Positions 8,743 to 17,807 of a stretch of 41,757 nt of DNA are shown here, piece by piece. The DNA lies in NCBI RefSeq assembly GCF_024129865.1, contig NZ_JAMYFE010000106.1, positions 1 to 41,757 of the forward strand, in the 5' to 3' direction. The notes under the pieces were generated by a model. It had not been told where the DNA came from and did not search any database. It worked only from the letters and a program-made list of their open reading frames with translations. The DNA is from Stieleria tagensis. Lineage in GTDB: Bacteria > Planctomycetota > Planctomycetia > Pirellulales > Pirellulaceae. How positions within the stretch are numbered: the stretch's first letter is position 1; each line of letters starts with the position of its first letter. Position numbers and translations under genes: made by a program.

Positions 8743-9513
8743 TCATTTGCGGCGACGCTGGCAGATCACGCACGCGCCGCCGATCAAACCTAGCAATCCG
8801 GCCGAGCCCGGTTCGGGGATCGCCGTGACGCCGGTGATCATGAAGTTGTCGATCCGCATCGCACCGTTTGCATCGTTCCTCGAAAAATCGTCAAATCGAA
8901 GTGCAACGGTGGTTTGATTGTTCAACGCCGTGACAGCGCTCAAATCAATGGTTTGTGTCACGAACGATCCATCGACCAATGCAAGCGTTTGATTGTTCAG
9001 CAGGTCGGTCGACAGGCCGCCGGCGAAATCTTTGATGGTGCCCACGACGTCACCCGGATTCGTGACATCAACCAGTGCGTTGGTGTCATACTTCAGGTCA
9101 TACGACATGATTTCCTCCACCGGATCTCCATTGCCCCGGATGTCAAAACGGACCTGGATGGTTTGAAATCCCAGGGTCGAAAATTCGACGAACCATTCGG
9201 CATCATTGTCGCCTGATTTGGCGACGTCATCCCAAGCCATTGCTTGCCCATCCGCTGCGTTGATACCGAGCGCTGCGTCTGTGAAAACGACGCCGTCTTT
9301 GCCGTTGCCATCGGTGTCGGCGCGTTGCTGGTACAGGATTCCGCTGCCTTGCGAAGCCGTGTGGATAATCTGTGGTGATTCATCCGCTTCCACATATCCG
9401 TCATTGAAATCCCAAAATCCGATCACGGTATCGGCGTGGGCCGGGGCGTGACTGGACAGCATGATCGGGCCGACGATGGCAACGCAGCAAAGTAGTTTCG
9501 AGAAGCGATTCAC
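8743..9513 (-). CDS. PEP-CTERM sorting-domain protein
   Basis: A 256-residue secreted protein starting at GTG 9513. It has an N-terminal signal peptide (about residues 1-27, ending APAHA), a beta-rich body beginning TVIGFWDFNDGYVEAD, and a C-terminal PEP-CTERM tripartite tail: IPEPGSAGLLGLIGGACVIC followed by QRRRK. In this family the tail is recognised by an exosortase and removed during export; the body is usually an extracellular or matrix protein. The central domain resembles lectin- or jelly-roll-type secreted domains of planctomycetes, but I cannot name it. No exosortase gene is in the window. The start codon is less certain than the frame. Confidence 0.85.
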   Translation of the reverse strand: MNRFSKLLCCVAIVGPIMLSSHAPAHADTVIGFWDFNDGYVEADESPQIIHTASQGSGILYQQRADTDGNGKDGVVFTDAALGINAADGQAMAWDDVAKSGDNDAEWFVEFSTLGFQTIQVRFDIRGNGDPVEEIMSYDLKYDTNALVDVTNPGDVVGTIKDFAGGLSTDLLNNQTLALVDGSFVTQTIDLSAVTALNNQTTVALRFDDFSRNDANGAMRIDNFMITGVTAIPEPGSAGLLGLIGGACVICQRRRK

Positions 9514-9551
9514 GGCAATTCACAACAACGAATTAGAAGAGAAGAGGTCGG

Positions 9552-12500
9552 CTACGCATTATGATTCAACCGGCGTAAATACCGACGACTGAATTGGCCA
9601 TAGTCCTGGCTATCGATATCACCGTCGCCGTCATAATCGAGATCGCCGTCGTAATTGGCATCCGCCGAATGGCTTAGAAAGGCCAATCCGAATTGTCCGA
9701 GATCTTGACCGTCGACATCACGGTCCCCGTCGTGATCCCCGAATAGGCGAAAGAACTGATCGGCTTCGGAATCACCAAAGGAATGGTCAAATGCCATCAC
9801 GGTTCCGGAATCGCTGGACGTCACTTTGGCGGCGACGACGGTCAATTGATACGCACCATCGACCAGTGAATTGCCACCGACCGGACGACTGATCACCAGT
9901 GGGCTGCTACCAAACGTAATCTGGGCGACTGTCTTGCCGCCGATGATCTGGCTGGATACCTGCAGATTGCCAACGCTGTCACCGGAGTCACGATCTTGCA
10001 CAACAAATGAGTCAGCGGACACATCGACCTGTTGATCAAAGTTGACCGTGATTTGTGTGACCGATGAACGACCGGGCAGGGCGTTGTTGACCTGGACCGA
10101 TTCGACGACGGGTCGCAGCGGGATGCCGCCGGGTGTGGGTGTCTCGGCAACCCAGCTGTCGTGGTAATTCCCCAGGGTGCTTGCTGCGATCCGCTGCAAT
10201 GACGGGCCTTGGCCATCGGCTGCGACCGGCCAGGGTGCGAGGTCATCATAGAACACTTCGTCCACGGTGACCCGCGGCGTCACTGTCGGGTCATCGGTCG
10301 GTGGATCATCGTGATCTTGCAACTTGACGATTCCATGACTGTTGTTGAGGGAACCGCTGAATGGACCGACCAACCGGACCCCAGCACCGATTCCATAGCG
10401 GTCACGAAACGCGGTTAATTTAGTCGCATTGGCAGCGTCGACGGGATCAAACGAAACGACGACCAGAGCTTCGCCAACGGCCAACGTTTCCCCGTCGGCA
10501 AAATCAAAATCACTTTCGCCGCGCAGTCGCCACTGCGTTAAATCCATCACGCTCCCGGCCGCATTCTGGATCTCGATGAACTCGAAATCTTGAGCGGTCA
10601 GCGTTGGGTCATTCAGCAATTCATCTGCCGTCGGATCGGTCGGATGGTACTGGATTTCTGAAATCACGACCGGAGCGGTTTTGAACGTGCCGTTGATCAA
10701 CCCCAGCGAACGGTTCGCCAGCGGAACCAGTCGGCCCCCGGAACCAACAATGCGACCGACAGACACACCGTTGAAAGTCGCATCAAATTGGACCTGATCC
10801 TCCAAACCGGTCGCACTGCCGCCGCTGCCGGAAAACAACCACACCGAATCACCTTTTGCAGCGCTGAGCGCGAACGGCACCAAACTGTTTCCGTTAGCCG
10901 AGGACGGGTTAAAGTCCGATTCGTCGAACACAATGTATTCGCCCGCTGCGATCGTTGTCCCGGCTGGAATCTTGTACTTTTCCGGTTCGCTGCCGTCGTC
11001 GCTGAGGAACCAACCGCCGATCCCGAGTGGCTGGTCGGTGGGGTTGTACAACTCGATCGCATCGGACAATGGTTCGTCGGTATGCGCCAGGACTTCGTTG
11101 ACAACGATTCCAAATGGCGATTGGCCTACCGCGCCGGGCGAACCACCAAACTCAACGCTACCGATGTAGTGATAGGGCTTGCCTGTTTCGGCAACCGGTA
11201 CCAGTGCCGGATCGACCAACACCAATGAACCTCCAACGCCATCGGCCCATTGTGGCCAAGGGTCATCAACATCGTAGGTGACATCAGCAATTTCATTGCC
11301 GCTGGCGTCGACCACTCGAATACGTTCGCCACTGTTGGAGAGTTTCCCTTCGTACTGGCCGACGATCCGACTGGGGTCGACGCCAGGATAGGTGCTGGTG
11401 AAGATCACCTGGTCGTGCACCAACAGGGCTGATTCGCCCGGTCCTAGTTTGGTTCCCAGCGGAATCGTGAACGGCGCGCTGGGACCATCGGTGATGGTGA
11501 CCCCGTCCAGATCGATGGTGACCGCCGAACTGCCGGACGTGATGTTGCGAAGTTCTAGGTATTCCGCGTCACCATCGAGCGCGGGATCATAGTTGATCTC
11601 CGACAATCGCAAGTTCGCCGGCGACGCGGGTACATTCAGGATTTGGAACAAGGCCTGATTCTTTGCCGACCATTGCCCACCGGCGTCCAAGGTTCGCGCA
11701 GTGACCTGGGTGGTGTCGGTCAGTGGGATCGATGCCGCCGATTGAGTGCTGAGCAACACTTCGGCATCAAATGTTAAATCACTGCTATTGGCAGAAATCT
11801 GATGCACTTCGGCGGCGATGACATTGGTCCCTTGCAGCATCAGCGCGGGGTCGATTGCGAATTCGAACCATTGACTTTCGCTGGCACCCCCGACCACCGA
11901 GCTCGCCAGTGTGGTCGACGACAATGGACCGCTGGGCAGGTTGTCGCGAACGATTTCGACTCCGTTCAAATACACCGCCACCCCATCGTCACGCCGTACC
12001 CGCAGCGTCGCCGACACCAGCGACCCCGCGGTCAGGTCGGCGTTAAACTCGTGTCGGAAATAACTGGTGAGGTGTTTATTAGATGAATCGCTGCCGAACG
12101 AAATCACCGTCGCTTCATCACCATCGCCGTACCCGAGCTCTGCGGGACCGCTGGCCCAGGCGGTGTCATCGAACGCCGCGGAAATCCAGTTGGACGGCGG
12201 CTGGCTGCCGTCATCCAGATAATTCCATTCTGCTCCCGATTGAACCAGCAACTGGTCCACCTGCTGGGGATCATAGACCAGCGCACTAGATTGGATGCCG
12301 CCACCGACGTCGCGTGGATCGCTGCCATCGATGGTGTAGTAGACCAGCCCATCAGGCGAATCGAATCGCAGGGAACTGGTGTCTGTGATTTGGCCGCCAT
12401 GCTGTTGTGACCCATCAATCAAAAACGATGGCGCATCGATGTTGGGAAACAACGGCGCCGGAACCACCACGTTGTAGTCACCGGCAGTGTCTTTCAAGAC

Positions 12501-15500
12501 CAGCGTGGTGTTGCGGAACTGGTCCAGCAGAATCTGATTTCGATTGGGCAAATAGTTGTTTTTCAGGCCTGCGATGGCGTTTAAAAAGTCAGCTTGGCCG
12601 CGCGGTGAATTTTCACCACGTCTGGCATCACCCCAGCGAGCCGATTCGGCGATCACAGCCGTCTCAATCTTGGCCGCTTCATCATTCACCTTCTGGATCA
12701 GTGCCGCGGTACTCAGCGGTCCGTCATTAAAGAATGCTGATTGAACGGTGTCGGCAAAACGAATGCGATATTCTTCGTTGGCCATCAATTGTTGATGCAA
12801 CCATTGCGGGTTGAAAAAATCGACTCCGATCTCGTAGTTCGCTGCGTTCCATGGGCCGTTGCGATTTTCGTTCACGTTCCGCATCGTGTGTTCGGCATCG
12901 TGTTGAAAGAATCGAAATCCCTCCCGTCCGGTGCGATCGCGGATGGCAAAGTAGTTGTTGGGTTGATCGTTCCCCAGAAAATTTGAAATCGGTGCATCCA
13001 GGTTGCCACCACGGAGCGTTTCGATCATGTACGTGATCAGGTTGTCGACATCCAACAGCACCGGGTAATTCAGATTGTCGCTGCCGTCGGGGTTTTTGCC
13101 TTGGGCTTGTAGGTAGGCGGCATCGTCAACAAAAGCCGGCGTCACCCCATCAGCGGCACGCGCGTTCGCTTGCGACCAAAGTTGTTCGTAGGCGTCGAAA
13201 TTACCATCGGTTGCGATGTTGCGATAATCACCCCGCTCCGGTTTCAAGACGTCATAGTCGCCCGCCTGGCCGCCAAAATAAGACTCCGCATAGTTCGCGT
13301 CGGCGCGTTCCTGGGTTTGGTACAGTCCCCAGTATTGGCCGTTCAGATACAGGTGGATCCAGGTGCTGCGGGTGTAGGGCTGTCCCAGGTCACGCTGGTT
13401 CTGTCTGGCCAAGACCTCGGCAATAAAATTGTTGCTGGCATCCCCACTGCCACTCCATGAATAGTTTTGCGGGGTTCGCAAGTCCAGTTTTTGAAACTCC
13501 GACACGCCGGTATCCCCATGCACCGGATAGTCCAATGACGAATCACCATAAGAGCCACGGAAGAACAACTTGAACGAGTGTTTGGCGTTGGCGCTGCGGC
13601 GACTGTAGCCACCGCGAATTCGCAGTCCGGCGTTGACTTGGAATCCTTCACTGCCATCGGGATTGAGCCACTCGGCCGATGTCGGACGTTCCCAGTCGCG
13701 GCCGTCCTGTTGGGCATTGGCATAGATTCCGATGACAGGGTCAAACAAGTTTTCCAAGTCGGTCGTTAATGACAGTGTCGGCGCCGCCAAAAGCGCTGCC
13801 TTGACCTGCTCGGCTCCCTCGGCCGAAATCACGTCGGGGTCGATTCCATAGTCCACCGCATTTTGTCCCCAACTCGCCGGCCAACCGGGCGGTGCATCGC
13901 CGTTGTTGGATTGGTTCAGCACATCGTCCAAGAACAAATACGTACGGGTGATACTGGGTAGTGACACATAGTCATCGGCGACAGCAATCGCCCGCAGCGT
14001 GGTCGTCCCGGTGATTGCTATCGGCCCGCTGTAAACGATTCCGTTGGTCTCACTGGGCTGGCTGCCATCGGTCGTGTAGACGATCTGAGCAACAGTGTCG
14101 CTGGAGTTCAACGTGACGCTTTGGGCTGTATCGTAGAAGCCGGCTGGCAGGTCTGCGGTCACCCGCTGCAACACGCCTAGCACCGGATCTTGATTCAGCT
14201 GGCCAGGTGTGGGTGTTGAAAAGTAGGTCGGTGTGGGACTGACCAATCGTGTGTTCAGCAGTTCGGCTGAAATCAGAAAGCTGTCGTCGGCAGCGGAGGC
14301 ATTGAGTCCCTGGATCGCCAACAGATTGTCGCCGTCCTGGATCGCCGCGATGGCGGTGGCATCGAGAGGGATTTCGACCACTTGCAAAACGTCACTCGGA
14401 TCGCGCGAGGCGGTTGCGGCCGCATCGAATCCGACCGAGGCCGGGGCATTGCGGCGGGCGATTTCAACGCCGTTCAAATACGCCACAAAGCCGTCGTCGT
14501 GACGGATCTGTAGCGTCAACGATTCGACCGTCGCGGCGTCAGCGACCTGGAACGGAAATCGCAGGTACGCCGATGAATTCACCGTCGCCATTTCCGATTC
14601 GATATCGGTGTTGACCAGCGGGTTCTGACCCGCCACGTAGGGTGTGAACGCGGTTAAGCCACCGGCGGCGGTGTCGCCCACTAAATCAAAGGCTGATGAA
14701 AACGACGCTTCGTTGCCCGGCGCGGCAAAGAACTCGACCCCCGCTCCGCCGGCGGCCTCAAACATCACTAACCGCACGTCATACTCGCCGGCAGCAGGCA
14801 GATCGAATGTTTCGATCGTGTTCTGGGCGCCGCGTGTGCCGGGGAATGAGGACGCGTAGTCAACACCGCCGCGCGACAGAACCAAACCAAAGCCGTCGTC
14901 GCTATTGACGCCAAAGGACCACTGGCCCGCGCTGGGGACATCGATCGTGGCCGTCGCCTCGATCACAAAATGATTGATGTCGTCACCGACCGATTGTGTC
15001 GGAAACGCCAAATCATTGCCGTAATTTCCGCCAGCACCGGTGCCCAACAGATTGATCACGCTGGAACGCTCGGTCACTGAAATCGATTGATAATCCGGGT
15101 TGGCGAGGACCGATTCGGCGATCGCCAGCGAAGTCACGGATCCATCGAAGGTTTCAAACGATTTTGCTTTGACATAGCGGATGTCAAACCCTGGCTGGAC
15201 GATACCAAATCCGACGCCGTTGGTCGCGTCGATCCAGCCGCTGTCATTAAAACCAACTTGTTGCCAACTGTCACCGAGCGATGCATCGGTGGGCACCGAG
15301 ACCGCGACGGCAGACTGCAGTCCGACCAGGGGCTCGGCAACGTATTCAAACCCGTATGAAACATTCGAGCTTTGGCTGGGATACTGTGGCGCAAACTCAC
15401 TGGCCACAACGCCCGACGAATCCACTAGCGCCAGGTATTCGCCATCGCTGGAAAGTTTGAAATTCGTATGCAGTTGCTGTCCGGAAACGGCCAGGTCTTT

Positions 15501-15953
15501 GCCCGATGCAAACACGACCAGCGATTCACTTGGTGCCAGCGGCGTCGCGGGAAAGCTCCACTGGGTCAGGTCAGTTGCGTCATCGGTTAACGACCAACCG
15601 CCCAGATCGATGGCCTGGCTGGTTGGGTTATAGATCTCGATCCAATCGCTCGAATCGCCATCGATGTCATCCAAACCACCTGAGTTCGAAGCCAGGAATT
15701 CGCTGATCACGGGCGTCGCTGCCAACACCATCCGTTTTTCCAGTCGCTCGCTCAGCAGCCGCCGCTTGTGTCGTTGCCGCGATTGCCGGGGCCCGGTCTG
15801 TCGCGCGCGCCGATGGCGAGGGGAATCGTTGGCAGGAACGAAATTGGCGAGGCGCCTGAAAAAGCTATGCGGCACAAGTTCAGACCGAAAGAGAAGACAA
15901 GAGAGGGGGGCGACAGCGACGCTGCAATAGTGCACGGATAGTAACTCGGGCAC
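9552..15953 (-). CDS. Giant exported protein: lamin-tail, CotH-like and dockerin-like domains
   Basis: A surface or extracellular protein of up to 2133 residues. The N-terminal region is basic, then carries RLLSERLEKRMVLAA (about residues 65-79), the planctomycete extracellular leader motif. A lamin-tail domain follows (PVISEFLASNSGGLDD, WIEIYNP). Next are a DDGFGL segment resembling PA14-like domains, a sugar-binding-like unit with YLNGVEIARRN, a chitobiase C-terminal-like unit (IVYTTDGSQPSE) and a CotH-like region (LRIRGGYSRRSANAKHSFKL, then NYFAIRDRTGREGFRFFQHD). A second YLNGVEI unit, three more lamin-tail-like domains and a C-terminal dockerin-like Asp-rich repeat (DGDRDVDGQDLGQF, DGDGDIDSQDYGQF) complete it. 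The annotated start is GTG 15953; GTG 15875 is an alternative. It begins 60 bases after the GAP1-like gene, so co-transcription is possible but unproven. Confidence 0.88.
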   Translation of the reverse strand: MPELLSVHYCSVAVAPLSCLLFRSELVPHSFFRRLANFVPANDSPRHRRARQTGPRQSRQRHKRRLLSERLEKRMVLAATPVISEFLASNSGGLDDIDGDSSDWIEIYNPTSQAIDLGGWSLTDDATDLTQWSFPATPLAPSESLVVFASGKDLAVSGQQLHTNFKLSSDGEYLALVDSSGVVASEFAPQYPSQSSNVSYGFEYVAEPLVGLQSAVAVSVPTDASLGDSWQQVGFNDSGWIDATNGVGFGIVQPGFDIRYVKAKSFETFDGSVTSLAIAESVLANPDYQSISVTERSSVINLLGTGAGGNYGNDLAFPTQSVGDDINHFVIEATATIDVPSAGQWSFGVNSDDGFGLVLSRGGVDYASSFPGTRGAQNTIETFDLPAAGEYDVRLVMFEAAGGAGVEFFAAPGNEASFSSAFDLVGDTAAGGLTAFTPYVAGQNPLVNTDIESEMATVNSSAYLRFPFQVADAATVESLTLQIRHDDGFVAYLNGVEIARRNAPASVGFDAAATASRDPSDVLQVVEIPLDATAIAAIQDGDNLLAIQGLNASAADDSFLISAELLNTRLVSPTPTYFSTPTPGQLNQDPVLGVLQRVTADLPAGFYDTAQSVTLNSSDTVAQIVYTTDGSQPSETNGIVYSGPIAITGTTTLRAIAVADDYVSLPSITRTYLFLDDVLNQSNNGDAPPGWPASWGQNAVDYGIDPDVISAEGAEQVKAALLAAPTLSLTTDLENLFDPVIGIYANAQQDGRDWERPTSAEWLNPDGSEGFQVNAGLRIRGGYSRRSANAKHSFKLFFRGSYGDSSLDYPVHGDTGVSEFQKLDLRTPQNYSWSGSGDASNNFIAEVLARQNQRDLGQPYTRSTWIHLYLNGQYWGLYQTQERADANYAESYFGGQAGDYDVLKPERGDYRNIATDGNFDAYEQLWSQANARAADGVTPAFVDDAAYLQAQGKNPDGSDNLNYPVLLDVDNLITYMIETLRGGNLDAPISNFLGNDQPNNYFAIRDRTGREGFRFFQHDAEHTMRNVNENRNGPWNAANYEIGVDFFNPQWLHQQLMANEEYRIRFADTVQSAFFNDGPLSTAALIQKVNDEAAKIETAVIAESARWGDARRGENSPRGQADFLNAIAGLKNNYLPNRNQILLDQFRNTTLVLKDTAGDYNVVVPAPLFPNIDAPSFLIDGSQQHGGQITDTSSLRFDSPDGLVYYTIDGSDPRDVGGGIQSSALVYDPQQVDQLLVQSGAEWNYLDDGSQPPSNWISAAFDDTAWASGPAELGYGDGDEATVISFGSDSSNKHLTSYFRHEFNADLTAGSLVSATLRVRRDDGVAVYLNGVEIVRDNLPSGPLSSTTLASSVVGGASESQWFEFAIDPALMLQGTNVIAAEVHQISANSSDLTFDAEVLLSTQSAASIPLTDTTQVTARTLDAGGQWSAKNQALFQILNVPASPANLRLSEINYDPALDGDAEYLELRNITSGSSAVTIDLDGVTITDGPSAPFTIPLGTKLGPGESALLVHDQVIFTSTYPGVDPSRIVGQYEGKLSNSGERIRVVDASGNEIADVTYDVDDPWPQWADGVGGSLVLVDPALVPVAETGKPYHYIGSVEFGGSPGAVGQSPFGIVVNEVLAHTDEPLSDAIELYNPTDQPLGIGGWFLSDDGSEPEKYKIPAGTTIAAGEYIVFDESDFNPSSANGNSLVPFALSAAKGDSVWLFSGSGGSATGLEDQVQFDATFNGVSVGRIVGSGGRLVPLANRSLGLINGTFKTAPVVISEIQYHPTDPTADELLNDPTLTAQDFEFIEIQNAAGSVMDLTQWRLRGESDFDFADGETLAVGEALVVVSFDPVDAANATKLTAFRDRYGIGAGVRLVGPFSGSLNNSHGIVKLQDHDDPPTDDPTVTPRVTVDEVFYDDLAPWPVAADGQGPSLQRIAASTLGNYHDSWVAETPTPGGIPLRPVVESVQVNNALPGRSSVTQITVNFDQQVDVSADSFVVQDRDSGDSVGNLQVSSQIIGGKTVAQITFGSSPLVISRPVGGNSLVDGAYQLTVVAAKVTSSDSGTVMAFDHSFGDSEADQFFRLFGDHDGDRDVDGQDLGQFGLAFLSHSADANYDGDLDYDGDGDIDSQDYGQFSRRYLRRLNHNA

Positions 15954-16014
15954 TGCTAAATCGCAACGTTACCCCCCTATATCTTGCCAGTGGCAGTCGG
16001 TCCCACCTTGAGAG

Positions 16015-16803
16015 TTAGTGAATCGAGACCGGATTGCTATCAACCAGAACCCGGGCCACGTCGATGGGAACAATGCTCGATCGCTCGAGTTCCTTGTGCA
16101 GCCGGGTGGAGAGCTTTTCTTGGGTGAATTGGATTCGGAAATCCCGCCGACTGGACATTTTGAGTCCACAGGCAAAACTGGCTTCCGACCGCTCGGTGGG
16201 GGTCATTTGATCCATCATCTGTGTCAGGATAGGCAGTGGATCAGAATGCCCCGCCACCATGACTTTGCGACCATCGCGGACCAAACTACAGATCTCGCGG
16301 GCGATCCACTGCACGGCATGGTCTGGCAATTTTGCGGGCGTGGAATCGATGAAGTCGCTTTTGGGTGGCGGCAATTGAAGGGGGCGTCGCGGCAGGGCGG
16401 CCTGCGGCAAACTTTCATCGTGATCGATCGGCAAAATCAGGTAGCCCAGCGCGAGTGCGGTGCGCATCAACTCGATCGCATGAAATTCAAATCCCATCAG
16501 ATGTTTGCGCGAGATCACCAATGCGCTGGTGACAACGGACAGTCCGCCGCGCCCGCTGTACTCGGGGCCGCCGTGTACCGATCGGCCGACGACAAAATGA
16601 AACTCGGACAATGGGAAGTAGCTCAGTCCCCATGCGTCGAGTGCCGCGTGACCTTGACCGACCTCCAGCGAATTGTGTGACGGTGCCCACTGACAGAACG
16701 TACTGGACATCGTCAAATCGACCCCCTCCGATTTTCCGATGATCTGGTAGCCGTTCATTCGGTGGCGTTTCACAGACCCGTATGTGACTTGGTCGACTTG
16801 CAT
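16015..16803 (-). CDS. GAP1-N2-like GTPase-associated protein
   Basis: A 262-residue protein that looks like the N-terminal domain (type 2) of GTPase-associated protein 1, the partner of TRAFAC-type GTPases in bacterial NTP-dependent conflict systems. Supporting features are the start MQVDQVTYGSVKRHRMNGYQ, WAPSHNSL at 39-46, and GRSVHGGPEYSGRGG at 73-87 followed by a hydrophobic strand. Full GAP1 proteins carry further middle and C-terminal domains; here only about 150 residues follow, with no recognisable match, so this is a short form. It starts 12 bases after the GTPase gene and is the last gene of the block. Domain recognition is by eye from motif memory. The biochemical role (GTPase regulator, adaptor or effector) is unknown. 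Confidence 0.68.
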   Translation of the reverse strand: MQVDQVTYGSVKRHRMNGYQIIGKSEGVDLTMSSTFCQWAPSHNSLEVGQGHAALDAWGLSYFPLSEFHFVVGRSVHGGPEYSGRGGLSVVTSALVISRKHLMGFEFHAIELMRTALALGYLILPIDHDESLPQAALPRRPLQLPPPKSDFIDSTPAKLPDHAVQWIAREICSLVRDGRKVMVAGHSDPLPILTQMMDQMTPTERSEASFACGLKMSSRRDFRIQFTQEKLSTRLHKELERSSIVPIDVARVLVDSNPVSIH

Positions 16804-16815
16804 CGCAACGGTGCC

Positions 16816-17724
16816 TTAACTGTTTTGGATGGCCCAGTGCAACGGTTCGATGACGCCGCGTGGTTGGATATGAAACGGAACCCGCGCGACGGCGCCGGTA
16901 TCGTTGCTGAGCAATGCCGATGAACCGACGACGCTGGCGCTAAAGACTTCGTGTCGAGGAAAATTGTATTGGCAGTAGTCGCGGAAGCGCGGCATGTTGT
17001 TGGCCATGAACCGACGTGGATCAAGCGCGGCTTCGGGGCAGGTGTCGCACTTTGTGAACACCACTGCGATTGCAGGGGTCAAATCCCGCGTCTTACTGAT
17101 CTCCGATAGCCCCTGTTCCTGTGTGATGTAGGATCCCATCTTCATCGCAAACAGGTCTTCACGAGCACCGTTGTCACGGACTTCCACCGAATCGCACAAC
17201 AAGAGGAACGCCGCGGTACGTTGTACGATGTGGCTGACAGCCGGATAGGTGCCGGCATGTTCCAGCTCCATCGCGATCGCTTCGCCGGCAAAATCGGGCG
17301 CGACAAAATCGACTTGCTTGACCTGTTTGCCCGATGAATCGGTGACCACACAGTGCAACCATTTCCACAGGTCCGATTCGTTCGGGGTTTTTTCCGGGAA
17401 CCGACGTTGTTCCAAGGCCGAGATCACTTGTTCCTGCAGTGCGATCGAAAACGCACCGTTGGGAACGCCTTTTAGTTTTCGGGCGCCGCCGCACAAGATG
17501 TCCAACAACATTCCCAGGAACACCGTCTTGCCGGCATTACTGGGGCCGACCACCGAAATAAAGTGTGGTCGAGTGGCGCGTTTGCGAACCGACCGCGTGA
17601 TTTCGGCCGGCGTTTGACACTCGACGCAAAACTCGTCCAAGGTGGTCATTTGGCCGTCACAGCAAACGCAGGGTGGGGCGTTGGAATAGGCCAGTGCTGA
17701 CTGGTAACTCTCTGCGGAATTCAT
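16816..17724 (-). CDS. Zinc-ribbon TRAFAC-type GTPase
   Basis: Predicted GTPase of 302 residues from ATG 17724. A short N-terminal zinc ribbon (C19/C22 and C33/C36) precedes the G domain. The P-loop is GPSNAGKT (60-67), the G3 region is DFAG (144-147), the base-recognition motif is TKCD (224-227) and a G5-like SAS is near 262-264. This layout resembles the TRAFAC-clade GTPases paired with GAP1 proteins (DO-GTPase-like), not translation factors or Ras/MglA. The open frame runs upstream to 17883, but that stretch overlaps the SUMF1 gene and lacks support. No transmembrane segment is seen. It probably acts as the nucleotide-dependent switch of the locus. Confidence 0.8.
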   Translation of the reverse strand: MNSAESYQSALAYSNAPPCVCCDGQMTTLDEFCVECQTPAEITRSVRKRATRPHFISVVGPSNAGKTVFLGMLLDILCGGARKLKGVPNGAFSIALQEQVISALEQRRFPEKTPNESDLWKWLHCVVTDSSGKQVKQVDFVAPDFAGEAIAMELEHAGTYPAVSHIVQRTAAFLLLCDSVEVRDNGAREDLFAMKMGSYITQEQGLSEISKTRDLTPAIAVVFTKCDTCPEAALDPRRFMANNMPRFRDYCQYNFPRHEVFSASVVGSSALLSNDTGAVARVPFHIQPRGVIEPLHWAIQNS

Positions 17725-17807
17725 CGGATCAACTGAGAAGAGGGAAGGGTGTTGGAACGCGACGGTGACAGGCAACGTCCGCGGAGTGAATTTCGGTCGC
17801 TTTGGTG

